A DNA stretch of 64,000 nt from Megasphaera stantonii (GTDB taxonomy: Bacteria; Bacillota; Negativicutes; Veillonellales; Megasphaeraceae): the NCBI RefSeq assembly GCF_003367905.1, contig NZ_CP029462.1, forward strand, positions 1,488,001-1,552,000. The letters are read 5' to 3'. Position 1 is the first letter of the stretch. The number at the start of each line of letters is the position of its first letter. Positions 53,217 to 62,039 of this stretch are shown here, piece after piece. Below the pieces are notes generated by a model. That model saw only the letters and a program-made list of their open reading frames with translations, was not told where the DNA came from and did no database searches. The position numbers and the translations under genes are program-made.

Positions 53217-53564
53217 ATGGGATCTCGTTTTTGCAAAGACGGCAGGAGCTGCTGGCTCTCAGACGTGCAGGCGTTCCTGCGGTACGTCGATGGAAAAGCG
53301 GCCGAAGGGGCGTTTGTGCAGGCCTTGGATACGGAAGTGAAAGCTATCAAGCAGCATAAAGAAACGAGGCGAGAATATATGACGTTGGCGATGGAGTTAA
53401 AGAGAATGTTTGCCGAAGGCGAGAGAACGGGCGAGCAAAAGAAAGAGACAATGATGATATTAGAAATGCTGCGTGAAGGTATTTCTAAAGAGACTATTGC
53501 TAGATGTGCGCGTGTATCGGTTGAGTATGTAGTAGAATTAGGAAAAAGGAATCATTTGCTGTAA
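53217..53564 (+). CDS. Orphan Rpn C-terminal cassette 2
   Basis: 115 residues as drawn; homology covers 'AFLRYVDGKAAEGAFVQA' to the end in one frame. The internal ATG 53379 with GAGG is kept and would give 61 residues. The tail differs from the other copies from 'MFAEGERTGEQKKETMMI' onward. The DNA of the shared part is almost identical to nuclease 2, implying a recent duplication or conversion. Confidence 0.55.
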   Translation: MGSRFCKDGRSCWLSDVQAFLRYVDGKAAEGAFVQALDTEVKAIKQHKETRREYMTLAMELKRMFAEGERTGEQKKETMMILEMLREGISKETIARCARVSVEYVVELGKRNHLL

Positions 53565-53625
53565 TTTGGTCAAGGTGCCTGCGGGAGTAGACGCCTTATG
53601 TTGTAAGATAGAATTTCGTTTTTGC

Positions 53626-53800
53626 ACAGACGACAGCGAGGCGTTGGACCCGGATATACGGGCGTTCCTGCGGTACGTCGATGGAAAAGCGGCGGAAGGG
53701 GCGTTTGTGCAGGCCTTTTGTAAAAGCGACAGCGCGAAGGCTATGCAGGTGTTTTGCGGTACGTAGACGGCGAGGCGGCGCAGGAATTGAGAGCCGTCTC
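53626..53800 (+). pseudogene. Rpn C-terminal remnants 3 and 4
   Basis: 53626-53720 repeats the 'ALDPDIRAFLRYVDGKAAEGAFVQA' region (in part) and stops before the internal start; 53724-53800 is a more decayed copy ('LRYVDGEAAQEL', with a stop in frame). Neither can make a C-terminal domain. Confidence 0.6.
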
Positions 53801-53948
53801 AGTGGATCGGGAATGGGGCGATATTTCATCGGGACTATTGTGCCGGATGCTGAGGACACGTGCGGCTGGCATCCGTGGGAAGGTGACGGCGAAGGGCTGC
53901 GTGATTCTTTTCTCAGAGCATACGCCATGCCCCGGCGCAGAACATACG

Positions 53949-53998
53949 AAACAGACCGAAGGACGAGGAACATGGGTCGTCTTTCGGTCTGTTTTTTT
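53949..53998 (+). terminator. Intrinsic terminator closing the Rpn array
   Basis: AACAGACCGAA.GACGA and TCGTC.TTCGGTCTGTT, then seven T. Confidence 0.85.
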
Positions 53999-54022
53999 AC
54001 TTTCATTGGTTTTGTATAAGTC

Positions 54023-54967
54023 TTATGGGATGCCCGGTATGTTGAGGGGAAATGCGTGAGGACGGGCTGCGTCCGGCGTGTCCGGTACGTAGACCGTCAA
54101 AAACGACGGCAGCACTTCCAAATCGAGGGGGAAGGCCGGCCCTTCGTCGCCGTCCATATTGGTCGACAGGGGATGATCATCTACGATGGCGATTTTGGCC
54201 CGAGTCGTCGTCATGAGCGTCATGTATTCGCTGCTCAGGGGGGCGCCGGCGAGAAATTCCGGCACGAGCTTGAGCAAGTCCAGATAGGTAAAGTCCTTGA
54301 ACACGGCCAGCCAGATCTTGCCGTCGTCTACGCGGGCCTGGGGGGCGATGTTGCGGAAGCTGCCGACAGAGCTGGTCAGCATGGCGATGAGCAGGGGCGA
54401 GCGGTATATCATTTTGCCGTCGTCCGTTTCGATTTTAAACAGCGATGTCTGATGATTCTGCAGGGCCTTGATGCCTGTGAGGAAATAGGCCAGCGGCCCG
54501 AGACGGGTCTTCTGTTCAATAGAGACGTGTCCTACGGCTTCGGGCATGATGCCGGCGGCAATGGTGTTGACGAAGTAGCAGTCGTTGGCCCGGGCGATGT
54601 CGACCTTCGTCGTCCGGCAGTGCTTCAGCATGGCAATGGCTGCTTCAGGGTGCAGGGGAATGCGCAGGGCCCTGGCCAAATCGTTGACTGTCCCCAGGGG
54701 GATAAATCCGAAATTGATCGGGCGGTTGGCCTGTGCCAAGCCGTTGATGGTTTCATTCAGCGTGCCGTCGCCGCCCATGGAAAATACGGCGTGGAATCCG
54801 GCCAGGGAGGCTTCTTTCGCCCAGGCTGTCGCATCGCCGGCTTTTTCCGTCTGTCTCAGCTCTACGAAATCAAACATAGTCTCCAGTTGCGCTTTCAGCG
54901 CGTCCTTGTGATATTTGGCCCGTTCCCGGCCGGCCGTCGGGTTGATGATCAGCATACACCGTTCCAA
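54023..54967 (-). CDS. Diacylglycerol kinase-like lipid kinase (YegS/BmrU/DgkB)
   Basis: 314 residues from TTG 54967 (GGAGGG 9 bases upstream; ATG 54955 is the alternative). 'MLIINPTAGRERAKY', 'FSMGGDGTLNETINGL' (nucleotide-binding GGDGT) and 'FIPLGTVNDLARAL' are the family signature, with the C-terminal beta-sandwich ending 'LSTNMDGDEGP'. It phosphorylates diacylglycerol or a related lipid at the membrane. Confidence 0.92.
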   Translation of the reverse strand: MERCMLIINPTAGRERAKYHKDALKAQLETMFDFVELRQTEKAGDATAWAKEASLAGFHAVFSMGGDGTLNETINGLAQANRPINFGFIPLGTVNDLARALRIPLHPEAAIAMLKHCRTTKVDIARANDCYFVNTIAAGIMPEAVGHVSIEQKTRLGPLAYFLTGIKALQNHQTSLFKIETDDGKMIYRSPLLIAMLTSSVGSFRNIAPQARVDDGKIWLAVFKDFTYLDLLKLVPEFLAGAPLSSEYMTLMTTTRAKIAIVDDHPLSTNMDGDEGPAFPLDLEVLPSFLTVYVPDTPDAARPHAFPLNIPGIP

Positions 54968-55189
54968 AGTACATTTCCCTCCATGCTGTTAAAAATACGT
55001 CGTAGCTGTAGGCTGTAATAAATGTACTATTATTATAGCCAGAAACGATTCGCAAGTGAAGACGGGAAGGGGGGATTTGTAAAAAAATTTTACAGAGAAA
55101 ACATGGCGGCGGCAGGAGAGGAGTTGGCTTTTCCTTGTCGAACCATAATAATATAGTGAAATAAAGAGTATCGCAGGGGAGGAATGACT

Positions 55190-56803
55190 ATGAACATGCA
55201 ATTTGACGCGGCCTGGTATCCCTACGCTTCGCGCCGGGAAGTCGTATACGGCCGCCGCGGCATGGTATGCACGTCTCAGACGCTGGCCGCCCAGGCGGGC
55301 CTCGATATGCTCAAGCAGGGAGGCAACGCCGTGGACGCCGCCTTGGCGACGGCGATCAGCTTAGTCGTCCTGGAGCCGACGAGCAACGGCCTGGGCAGCG
55401 ATGCCTTTGCCCTCATCTGGACGAAAGGCAAGCTCCACGGCCTGAACGGCAGCGGCTGGTCGCCTCAGGGGCTGACGTGGGAGGACCTGCATGACAAAGG
55501 CTGCGCCGCCGTGCCGCACCGGGGCTGGACGCCGGTCATGGTACCGGGCGCACCGGCGGCGTGGGCTGAAATCCACGAGCAGTTCGGCAAGCTGCCCTTT
55601 GAAGCTCTCTTTGAGCCGGCCATCTATTACGCTGAACACGGCTATGCCGTCATGCCGAATTTGGCGGCCATGCTGGCTGAAAGCTGGGAAAGCTTTGCGC
55701 CTTACCGGGAGGACGAGGCCTTTTCCGGGCTGTTTTCCACCTTTTTCCCGCAAGGGCGGCCGGCCCAGGCCGGAGACATCCTGCGCCTTCCCGATCATGC
55801 CGCGTCGCTGCGCCTGCTCCGCGACACGCGCTGCCGGGCATTGTACGATGGCGAGCTGGCCGACGCCATAGACGACTGGTCGCGCCGGACCGGCGGCTAT
55901 ATGCGCAAAGAGGATTTGGCAGCCTATGCGCCCCAGTGGGTTGAGCCCATCCATACGAATTACCGGGGCTACGACGTCTGGGAGATTCCGCCCAACGGCC
56001 ACGGCCTGGTCGTGCTGATGGCCATGAACATCGCCAAGGGTTTCGATTTTGCTGAGCGGGATACGGTCGAGTCCTTCCACCGGCAGATCGAAGCCATGAA
56101 GCTGGCCTTTACGGATGGCCGCCAGTACATCGCCGACCCGCGGTTCATGAAGACCGACGTGTCCTACTGGCTGTCCGATGCATACGCCGACATGCGCCGC
56201 AGCCTCATCGGCGAGGAAGCGGTGCTGCCGACGCCGACAGATGCCAACAACGGCGGCACGGTCTACCTGTGCGCTGCCGACGAAGAAGGCAATATGGTAT
56301 CGTATATTCAGAGCAACTTCGACGGCTTCGGATCGGGCATCGTCATTCCCGGCCGGGGCATCGCCCTGAACGACCGGGGCAGCAATTTCAGTATGGATCG
56401 CAGCAGCGACAACTGCGTCGGCCCGCGCAAGAAATCGTACCACACGATCATTCCCGGCTTCCTGACCAAAGACGGCGAGCCCATAGGCCCCTTCGGCGTC
56501 ATGGGCGGGTTCATGCAGCCTCAGGGCCAGATGCAGGTCCTCATGAACACCATCGATTACCACCTCAATCCCCAGGCGGCCCTCGACGCGCCGCGCTGGC
56601 AGTGGGTCGGCGGCAAGCGCATCGAAGTAGAGCCGGCTATTCCGTCTGAAATCGTAGAAGGCCTGCGGGCCAGGGGACACGACGTCGTCGTCAATCCCAA
56701 CATCATTTCGTACGGACGGGGCCAGATCATCTGGCGAAACGACGAAGGCGTCCTCATGGGAGCGACAGAACCCCGGGCCGACGGCGTCGTCGCTGCCTGG
56801 TAG
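55190..56803 (+). CDS. Gamma-glutamyltransferase family protein
   Basis: 537 residues from ATG 55190 (GGAGG 7 bases upstream). The N-terminal part 'GMVCTSQTLAAQAGLDMLKQGGNAVDAALAT' (in part) is typical; the self-processing threonine is in 'NNGGTVYLCAADEEGNMVSYIQSNF' (in part), at the usual start of the small subunit. No signal peptide is seen, so it is probably cytoplasmic, unlike the periplasmic glutathione enzymes. It may hydrolyse a gamma-glutamyl amide or a related acyl compound; the sequence is nearer to YwrD-type members. Confidence 0.88.
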   Translation: MNMQFDAAWYPYASRREVVYGRRGMVCTSQTLAAQAGLDMLKQGGNAVDAALATAISLVVLEPTSNGLGSDAFALIWTKGKLHGLNGSGWSPQGLTWEDLHDKGCAAVPHRGWTPVMVPGAPAAWAEIHEQFGKLPFEALFEPAIYYAEHGYAVMPNLAAMLAESWESFAPYREDEAFSGLFSTFFPQGRPAQAGDILRLPDHAASLRLLRDTRCRALYDGELADAIDDWSRRTGGYMRKEDLAAYAPQWVEPIHTNYRGYDVWEIPPNGHGLVVLMAMNIAKGFDFAERDTVESFHRQIEAMKLAFTDGRQYIADPRFMKTDVSYWLSDAYADMRRSLIGEEAVLPTPTDANNGGTVYLCAADEEGNMVSYIQSNFDGFGSGIVIPGRGIALNDRGSNFSMDRSSDNCVGPRKKSYHTIIPGFLTKDGEPIGPFGVMGGFMQPQGQMQVLMNTIDYHLNPQAALDAPRWQWVGGKRIEVEPAIPSEIVEGLRARGHDVVVNPNIISYGRGQIIWRNDEGVLMGATEPRADGVVAAW

Positions 56804-56921
56804 CTGCTGGGATTTTTGGAATACTGTGAATTCCATGAAAGGGCAAATTTTTATTTGTAATATTTTTCACGAATAAGATTTTTGCATGACGATAAAAAAT
56901 TAGGCATATAACCCCATTACC

Positions 56922-56966
56922 AAGACTGACAGAATCGGATGCATTTGTATTCTGTCAGTCTTTTTG
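56922..56966 (+). terminator. Intrinsic terminator
   Basis: AAGACTGACAGAAT and ATTCTGTCAGTCTT around a 13-base loop, then TTT. The rest of 56804-57118 is AT-rich promoter-like sequence without a gene. Confidence 0.88.
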
Positions 56967-57118
56967 TCATGTTTGGAAGGGACAAAATATACTGTAAATG
57001 CATTACTTATGGGATATAATTGCGATTTTAGTATACGGCAAATATTTTTTGCAAAAGACATTGCAAAAATTTTATTGCGATGATAAAATCTTATCGAAAT
57101 AAGAAAGGAGGGGACGAC

Positions 57119-57793
57119 ATGAGAAAATTAGAGACCTATATACCATTAGTAGAATTTTTGGGAAAAGCCTTAGGGGAACATTGTGAAGTAGTATTACATG
57201 ATGTAAGCAATCCGGAACATTCTATCGTGGCTATTGCGAATGGACATCTAAGCGGACGCAGTATCGGCGGCTCGCTGACCGACATGGTGCTGAAGCTCCT
57301 TCGCCAGGGCGACAAGGAACAGACGCAGTACGTCGTCAATTACCACGGCAAGGGAAGTACGGGTCATCTGTTTCGCTCATCTTCTTATTTTATCCGAAGC
57401 GACGAAGGCTCGATCATCGGCGTGCTGTGTCTGAACTACGACGTGCAGCCCTATATTACGGCCCGGGAGATCATCGATAAGGAAATCCTTAAAGGCCTGA
57501 AGCTGGAAGAATTCCTTCCGGCAAGCCACGAAGACGCCGTGCCTGCCGACGCCGTCGAGAATTTGTATAAAAACGCCGGCGACGCCATCGAGAGCATGAT
57601 CGACAAGCGGCTGGCGGAATATCCCGTAGAGCCGAAGCGCCTGTCCATGAAAGAACGCATTCAGGTCAGCCATGATTTGAATGAGGACGGCCTGTTCCTG
57701 CTCAAGGGCGGGATTTCGGCCCTGGCCGAGAGGCTGGAAGTATCGGAGCCGACGGTATATCGGTATTTGCAGCGTATCCGCCGGGAAGAATAA
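57119..57793 (+). CDS. YheO-like PAS-domain transcriptional regulator (DauR type)
   Basis: 224 residues from ATG 57119 (AAAGGAGGGG upstream). An N-terminal YheO/PAS sensor ('LGEHCEVVLHDVSNPEHSIVAIANGHLSGR', in part) and a C-terminal HTH_22 DNA-binding domain ('KGGISALAERLEVSEPTVYRYLQ', in part). It precedes the cysteine transporter and desulfidase genes and probably controls them; E. coli uses an unrelated Lrp-type regulator for the same pair. Confidence 0.88.
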   Translation: MRKLETYIPLVEFLGKALGEHCEVVLHDVSNPEHSIVAIANGHLSGRSIGGSLTDMVLKLLRQGDKEQTQYVVNYHGKGSTGHLFRSSSYFIRSDEGSIIGVLCLNYDVQPYITAREIIDKEILKGLKLEEFLPASHEDAVPADAVENLYKNAGDAIESMIDKRLAEYPVEPKRLSMKERIQVSHDLNEDGLFLLKGGISALAERLEVSEPTVYRYLQRIRREE

Positions 57794-57905
57794 GCGGACG
57801 AGCTGATTTGAAACTGGTTTAATGTATCGGATTTGGAATAGGGGACGAAGCCGGTATTTATTTATATTTTTGTCATATATTTTGTAAAGGAGATGGATTT
57901 TTAAC

Positions 57906-59204
57906 ATGGCAACAACGAAGTTGACTCACGCCCAGAAAGCTGGCATGACGGAAGCGGAATGGAAAGAAGCGATTAAGTTTGACGGCACCGACTGGGGCTG
58001 GGTCATTATGAGTATCGGCATGGCTATCGGCGCCGGTATCGTATTTCTCCCCGTACAGGTAGGTATCGCCGGGATTTGGATTTATTTGTTATCTTCGGTC
58101 ATCGGCTATCCGGCCATGTATTTGTTCCAGAAATTATTTATTAATACCTTGGCTGCCGCGGAAAAAGCGGAAGACTATCCCAGCATCATCGCCGGCTACC
58201 TCGGCAAGAACTGGGGCTTCTTCCTCGGCGTATTGTACTTCATCATGCTGGTTATCTGGGTATTCGTATATTCTACGGCGATTACCAACGACAGCGCGTC
58301 CTTCCTCCATACCTTCGGCGTGACGGACACGGTCCTTTCGGATAACCCCTTCTATGGCTTGGCCATTATCTGCATCCTCGTAGCCCTGGCTTCCCGCGGC
58401 GAAAAGCTGCTCTTCAAGCTGTCTACGGGCATGGTTCTGACGAAAATCGGCGTTATCGCCGTCCTGGGCGTCATCATGGTACAGCACTGGGATTTGGCCA
58501 ACTTCGGCTCCTTCCCCGACTTTGAATACCTCATCAAGCAGACGATCATCATGCTGCCCTTCACGCTGACGTCTATCCTGTTCATCCAGAGCCTGAGCCC
58601 CATGGTTATTTCCTACCGCGCTCATAACAAGTCTATCGAAGTCGCCCGCTACAAGGCGATCCGCGCGATGAACATCGCCTTCGGCATCCTCTTTGTCGTC
58701 GTATTCTTCTATGCCATTTCCTTCAACCTCGCCATGGGTCACGACCAGGCCGTTGAAGCGTACTCCAAGAATATTTCCTCCCTGGCTATGGCCGCACAGG
58801 GCTTTGAAGGCAACTCCGTCCGCATCATGAGCCTGATCCTGAACATCTTCGCCGTTATGACGGCATACTTCAGCGTATTCCTCGGCTTCCGCGAAGCCTG
58901 CCACGGCATTGCCCTCAACTGCCTGCGCCGCATGATGCCGGAAGAACGCATCAACAAAGGCGCTTTGAAATTCGGCATCCTCATTTTCGCCGTTCTCGTA
59001 TCCTGGGGCGCTATCGTTCTCAACGCACCGGTTCTCAGCTTTACGTCTATCTGCAGTCCTATCTTCGGCCTCGTCGGCTGCCTGATTCCGGCTTACTTAG
59101 TTTACAAAGTGCCGATGCTGCATCAGTTTAAGGATCTCAGCCTGAAAATCATCATCTTCACAGGCTTATTGTTAGTTATTTCTCCGTTCTTGGCATTTTC
59201 GTAA
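57906..59204 (+). CDS. HAAAP family amino-acid/proton symporter (SdaC/CyuP-like)
   Basis: 432 residues with about eleven membrane helices. 'GWVIMSIGMAIGAGIVFLPVQVG' (in part) is the first broken helix of the hydroxy/aromatic amino-acid permease family. With the next gene encoding cysteine desulfidase 18 bases downstream, cysteine uptake is most likely, serine being the other choice. Starts after AAAGGAG. Confidence 0.9.
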   Translation: MATTKLTHAQKAGMTEAEWKEAIKFDGTDWGWVIMSIGMAIGAGIVFLPVQVGIAGIWIYLLSSVIGYPAMYLFQKLFINTLAAAEKAEDYPSIIAGYLGKNWGFFLGVLYFIMLVIWVFVYSTAITNDSASFLHTFGVTDTVLSDNPFYGLAIICILVALASRGEKLLFKLSTGMVLTKIGVIAVLGVIMVQHWDLANFGSFPDFEYLIKQTIIMLPFTLTSILFIQSLSPMVISYRAHNKSIEVARYKAIRAMNIAFGILFVVVFFYAISFNLAMGHDQAVEAYSKNISSLAMAAQGFEGNSVRIMSLILNIFAVMTAYFSVFLGFREACHGIALNCLRRMMPEERINKGALKFGILIFAVLVSWGAIVLNAPVLSFTSICSPIFGLVGCLIPAYLVYKVPMLHQFKDLSLKIIIFTGLLLVISPFLAFS

Positions 59205-59222
59205 AAAGGAGCGCATGATAGT

Positions 59223-60530
59223 ATGACAAACGCAAAATGGGAAAGAATGATTGAAATTATGAAAACCGACGTCGTTCCGGCAACGGGATGTACGGAGCCG
59301 GTATCGTTGGCCTTCGCTGCGGCTACGGCTGCCCGCGAACTGGGCGAACCGGTTCAGTCCATCGAAGCCCGCGTATCGGCGAACCTTATGAAAAACGGTA
59401 TGGGCGTCATGGTGCCCGGTACAGGCCGTCCCGGCTTGTATATTGCCGCAGCTGTCGGCGCTTTGGGCGGCGACCCGTCTAAGGACCTGCAGGTTCTCAA
59501 CGGCATTCCTGCCGACATCATCGAAGCCGGCAAGCAGATGGTAGACACGGGCCTCGTCACGGTCGGCATCGCCCGTGAAGTTCCCAACGTCCTCTACTCT
59601 GAAGCCCTGGTAAAAGGCAAGGAACACAGCGTCAAAGCCTGCATTGCCGATTCCCACACCAACGTCATCCGCATTGAAAAAGACGGCGAAGTGATTTTCA
59701 ATGCCGAACAGGCCGAAGACAACAGCCTGGAAGAAAAGAACGCCTTCCTCAACGGCTTGTCCGTGAAAGAAATCATCGAATTCGCCGAAAACGTTCCCCT
59801 GGAACAGGTCGATTTCATGAAGCAGGCCGAAGCCCTGAACGACGCTCTTTCCAAAGAAGGCCTGACGGGCAAATACGGCCTGGCAATCGGCTGCGCCCTC
59901 CAGCGCAAGCAGGAAAAAGGCCTCGTCGGCAAAGACCTGATGAACGAAGTCGTCATCCGCACGGTCGCTGCATCGGACGCCCGCATGGGCGGCGCTCCCC
60001 TGCCGGCCATGACCAACTCCGGCTCGGGCAACCAGGGCATTTCGGCGACGGAACCTGTCGTCGTCGTAGCGGACTACGTCAAAGCCAACGACGAAGACCG
60101 CCTCCGCGCTATGGTCTTGTCCCACATGATGGCCATTTACACCCATTCCTTCCTGCCGAAGCTGTCCGCCCTGTGCGCGACCCTGACGGCATCGATGGGC
60201 TCGGCGTCGGGTATGGCCTGGCTCCTCGACAGAGAACACGCTGAACAGACCATCAGCAACGCCATCTGCAGCATGACCGGCGACGCCATCGGCATGGTCT
60301 GCGACGGCGCGGCCAACAGCTGCTCCATGAAGGTCGTCACGGCCGTATCGTCGGCATACCGCTCCGTCATGCTGGCCCTCGACAACATCCGCGTCGGCGG
60401 CGACGACGGCCTCGTAGCGCACGATGTAGACGAATGCGTCCGCAACGTAGGCTGCCTGGCCTGCCACGGCATGAAAGTAACGGACGACGAAATCCTCAAC
60501 ATCATGCTCCACAAAAACAAAGGCTGCTAA
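59223..60530 (+). CDS. cyuA: L-cysteine desulfidase (CyuA/YhaM, UPF0597)
   Basis: 435 residues, normal size. It splits L-cysteine to pyruvate, ammonia and sulfide with a [4Fe-4S] cluster; serine may also be used. Family motifs: 'VVPATGCTEPVSLAFAAA', 'NLMKNGMGVMVPGTG', 'SGSGNQGISATEPV' and the cysteine-rich C-terminal part 'SMTGDAIGMVCDGAANSCSMKV' (in part) that holds cluster ligands. Same operon as the symporter. Confidence 0.93.
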   Translation: MTNAKWERMIEIMKTDVVPATGCTEPVSLAFAAATAARELGEPVQSIEARVSANLMKNGMGVMVPGTGRPGLYIAAAVGALGGDPSKDLQVLNGIPADIIEAGKQMVDTGLVTVGIAREVPNVLYSEALVKGKEHSVKACIADSHTNVIRIEKDGEVIFNAEQAEDNSLEEKNAFLNGLSVKEIIEFAENVPLEQVDFMKQAEALNDALSKEGLTGKYGLAIGCALQRKQEKGLVGKDLMNEVVIRTVAASDARMGGAPLPAMTNSGSGNQGISATEPVVVVADYVKANDEDRLRAMVLSHMMAIYTHSFLPKLSALCATLTASMGSASGMAWLLDREHAEQTISNAICSMTGDAIGMVCDGAANSCSMKVVTAVSSAYRSVMLALDNIRVGGDDGLVAHDVDECVRNVGCLACHGMKVTDDEILNIMLHKNKGC

Positions 60531-60579
60531 TCTGGCAGAGTAACTGATACCTTACACCCTTCATAATACATAACAAAGA

Positions 60580-60617
60580 AACACGAGTTTGGGATATTTC
60601 CCGCTCGTGTTTTTTTG
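60580..60617 (+). terminator. Intrinsic terminator after cyuA
   Basis: AACACGAG and CTCGTGTT with a GGGA/TCCC inner pair, then T run. Confidence 0.88.
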
Positions 60618-60856
60618 TTGTGCAACTTTCGGCTGCGAAATGGGACTATCGTACCTAAAACCTGCCGCGAGGCGGTTTACCGTAACTTCAGCGTGGATAT
60701 ATATGATATGATAAGAGCAAGTACAGCGAAAGGTCGGTTTTAGTTTGGGCGTAGAACTTGAAGTGTAAAATTAGGGAAAGGGAAGAAGGCGGGGCTGGGC
60801 AATAGCCGTGTATGGATTCATCAGAATGATGGAACCCTATGCTGTGGTAAGGGAGG

Positions 60857-61161
60857 GGGCAGAGACAGCGGCCTGAACGTCGATGATACGGCGGTGTCGC
60901 TTAGCCATGGAGATAACAGCGCATCTGTCGGAGCAGACGGAACGACGGTAACAGGCGATTTGAACGTGACCGGCGACTTGACTTTCAATGGTGATCGGCC
61001 TCACCTTCCGCGTCGGCGAAGGCGCATCGGAAGCTCCGGCTGTACAGGATAATGAAACAAAACAGCAGATGGAAGCGATGAAGCAGGAAATCGAAATGCT
61101 GAAGGCAGAACTCGAACAGTTGAAGAATAAAGATACGGAAGGCACGAACGATAAGAACTAA
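60857..61161 (+). pseudogene. Decayed 3' end of a YadA-like adhesin
   Basis: Frame 1 reads 'SGLNVDDTAVSLSHGDNSAS' and 'GTTVTGDLNVTGDLTFNG', typical of the adhesin passenger; after an abrupt junction near 60992 a second frame reads 'GLTFRVGEGASEAP' (last barrel strand) and a coiled coil 'QMEAMKQEIEMLKAELEQLK' to TAA 61159-61161. Most of the anchor is missing. A deletion remnant. Confidence 0.8.
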
Positions 61162-61201
61162 CTCCGTGTAACAGGGAACCATCTCTTAGGATACTAACAA
61201 C

Positions 61202-61255
61202 GCAAAAGCATCGGGTTCAGGTATGTATATGTATCTGAGCCCGGTGCTTTTGTGC
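61202..61255 (+). terminator. Terminator after the adhesin remnant
   Basis: GCAAAAGCAtCGGG and CCCGgTGCTTTTGTGC arms with TA-rich loop. Confidence 0.75.
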
Positions 61256-61460
61256 AATTCGCTGCTCGTTTTGTGTATTGCCGCTGCTATACAGGGGCGA
61301 ACTTCGTCATCGTGCCTCCTCCTTTCCTTCGCAGGGCCGACGCCCCTTTTCTGCGTTGGTAGTTGCCCTTCAACATGAAATGGCGGCGTTTTCCATATAC
61401 CCCCTGCATATTTGCAAAATACCCCCTATGCGTATATAAAATCGGCATACCTGCGGCATA

Positions 61461-61520
61461 AACCAGATAAGCTCCCTCCCCGTCATGCTGCAAGACGGAG
61501 AAGGAGCTTATCTGGTTTTG
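61461..61520. terminator. Large inverted repeat
   Basis: AACCAGATAAGCTCC and GGAGCTTATCTGGTT are perfect 15-bp arms, with a GTC/GAC inner pair and TTTTG after. Could be a terminator or the end of a small RNA beside the toxin-like locus. Confidence 0.6.
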
Positions 61521-61544
61521 CTGTTCACTTGTTGGAATTCTTTA

Positions 61545-61665
61545 CAAAAGAAATAACCGCCCTCAGTCCCCAAACTTAGGCGGCATATTTCTTGCTTAAA
61601 ATTGTAGGGGCTGTACCCGTTTGTCGGTGTAATACCTCGTTTTTATTCCATCTTTATGATATCGG
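61545..61665 (+). repeat. 120-bp direct repeat, copy 1
   Basis: Begins CAAAAGAAATAACCGCC, contains a CCGCC/GGCGG hairpin, a GTTTGTCGGTGTAAT block and ends in ATATCGG-type sequence. Copy 2 starts exactly 300 bases on. Confidence 0.85.
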
Positions 61666-61790
61666 GCAGCGAGAAGGCTGTCAAGGAAAATTAGCGTCGG
61701 CATATGTATCATATTGCCACAGGCATTACATACACAACGGCAGGCGGTTATATCGCCCCTATCCATTTGACATGAATGGGGGTGATGCCC

Positions 61791-61856
61791 ATGAACGATA
61801 TGAACATTTTCTTATTGTTGATCATCGTTTTGGTCCTTTTGACGCAAAAGAAATAA
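61791..61856 (+). CDS. Probable type I toxin peptide, 21 residues
   Basis: ATG 61791 follows GGGGGTGATGCCC, a strong ribosome site that can be masked by an upstream CCCC..CCATT sequence (pairing with AATGGGGG). The peptide is a hydrophobic helix ('IFLLLIIVLVLL') between a polar start and a TQKK end, the shape of holin-like/Fst-type toxins. The stop codon runs into the CCGCC hairpin of repeat copy 2, a layout familiar from such loci. Confidence 0.5.
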   Translation: MNDMNIFLLLIIVLVLLTQKK

Positions 61857-61964
61857 CCGCCCGTAGTCGCTAAACGTTGGCGGTATATTTCTACTGTTAC
61901 TATTAGGGGCTATAACCGTTTGTCGGTGTAATGCCTCATTTTTATTTCATCTTTATTATATCGG
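61845..61964 (+). repeat. 120-bp direct repeat, copy 2
   Basis: Overlaps the end of the toxin-like ORF and the following hairpins; about four fifths identical to copy 1, including CAAAAGAAATAACCGCC and GTTTGTCGGTGTAAT. Confidence 0.85.
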
Positions 61965-62039
61965 CTATGGAAATCCTCGTCAAGGAATTTCGCCGCCCGG
62001 CTATGCATATCCTGATAACGGTCTTAAACAGGGACGACC

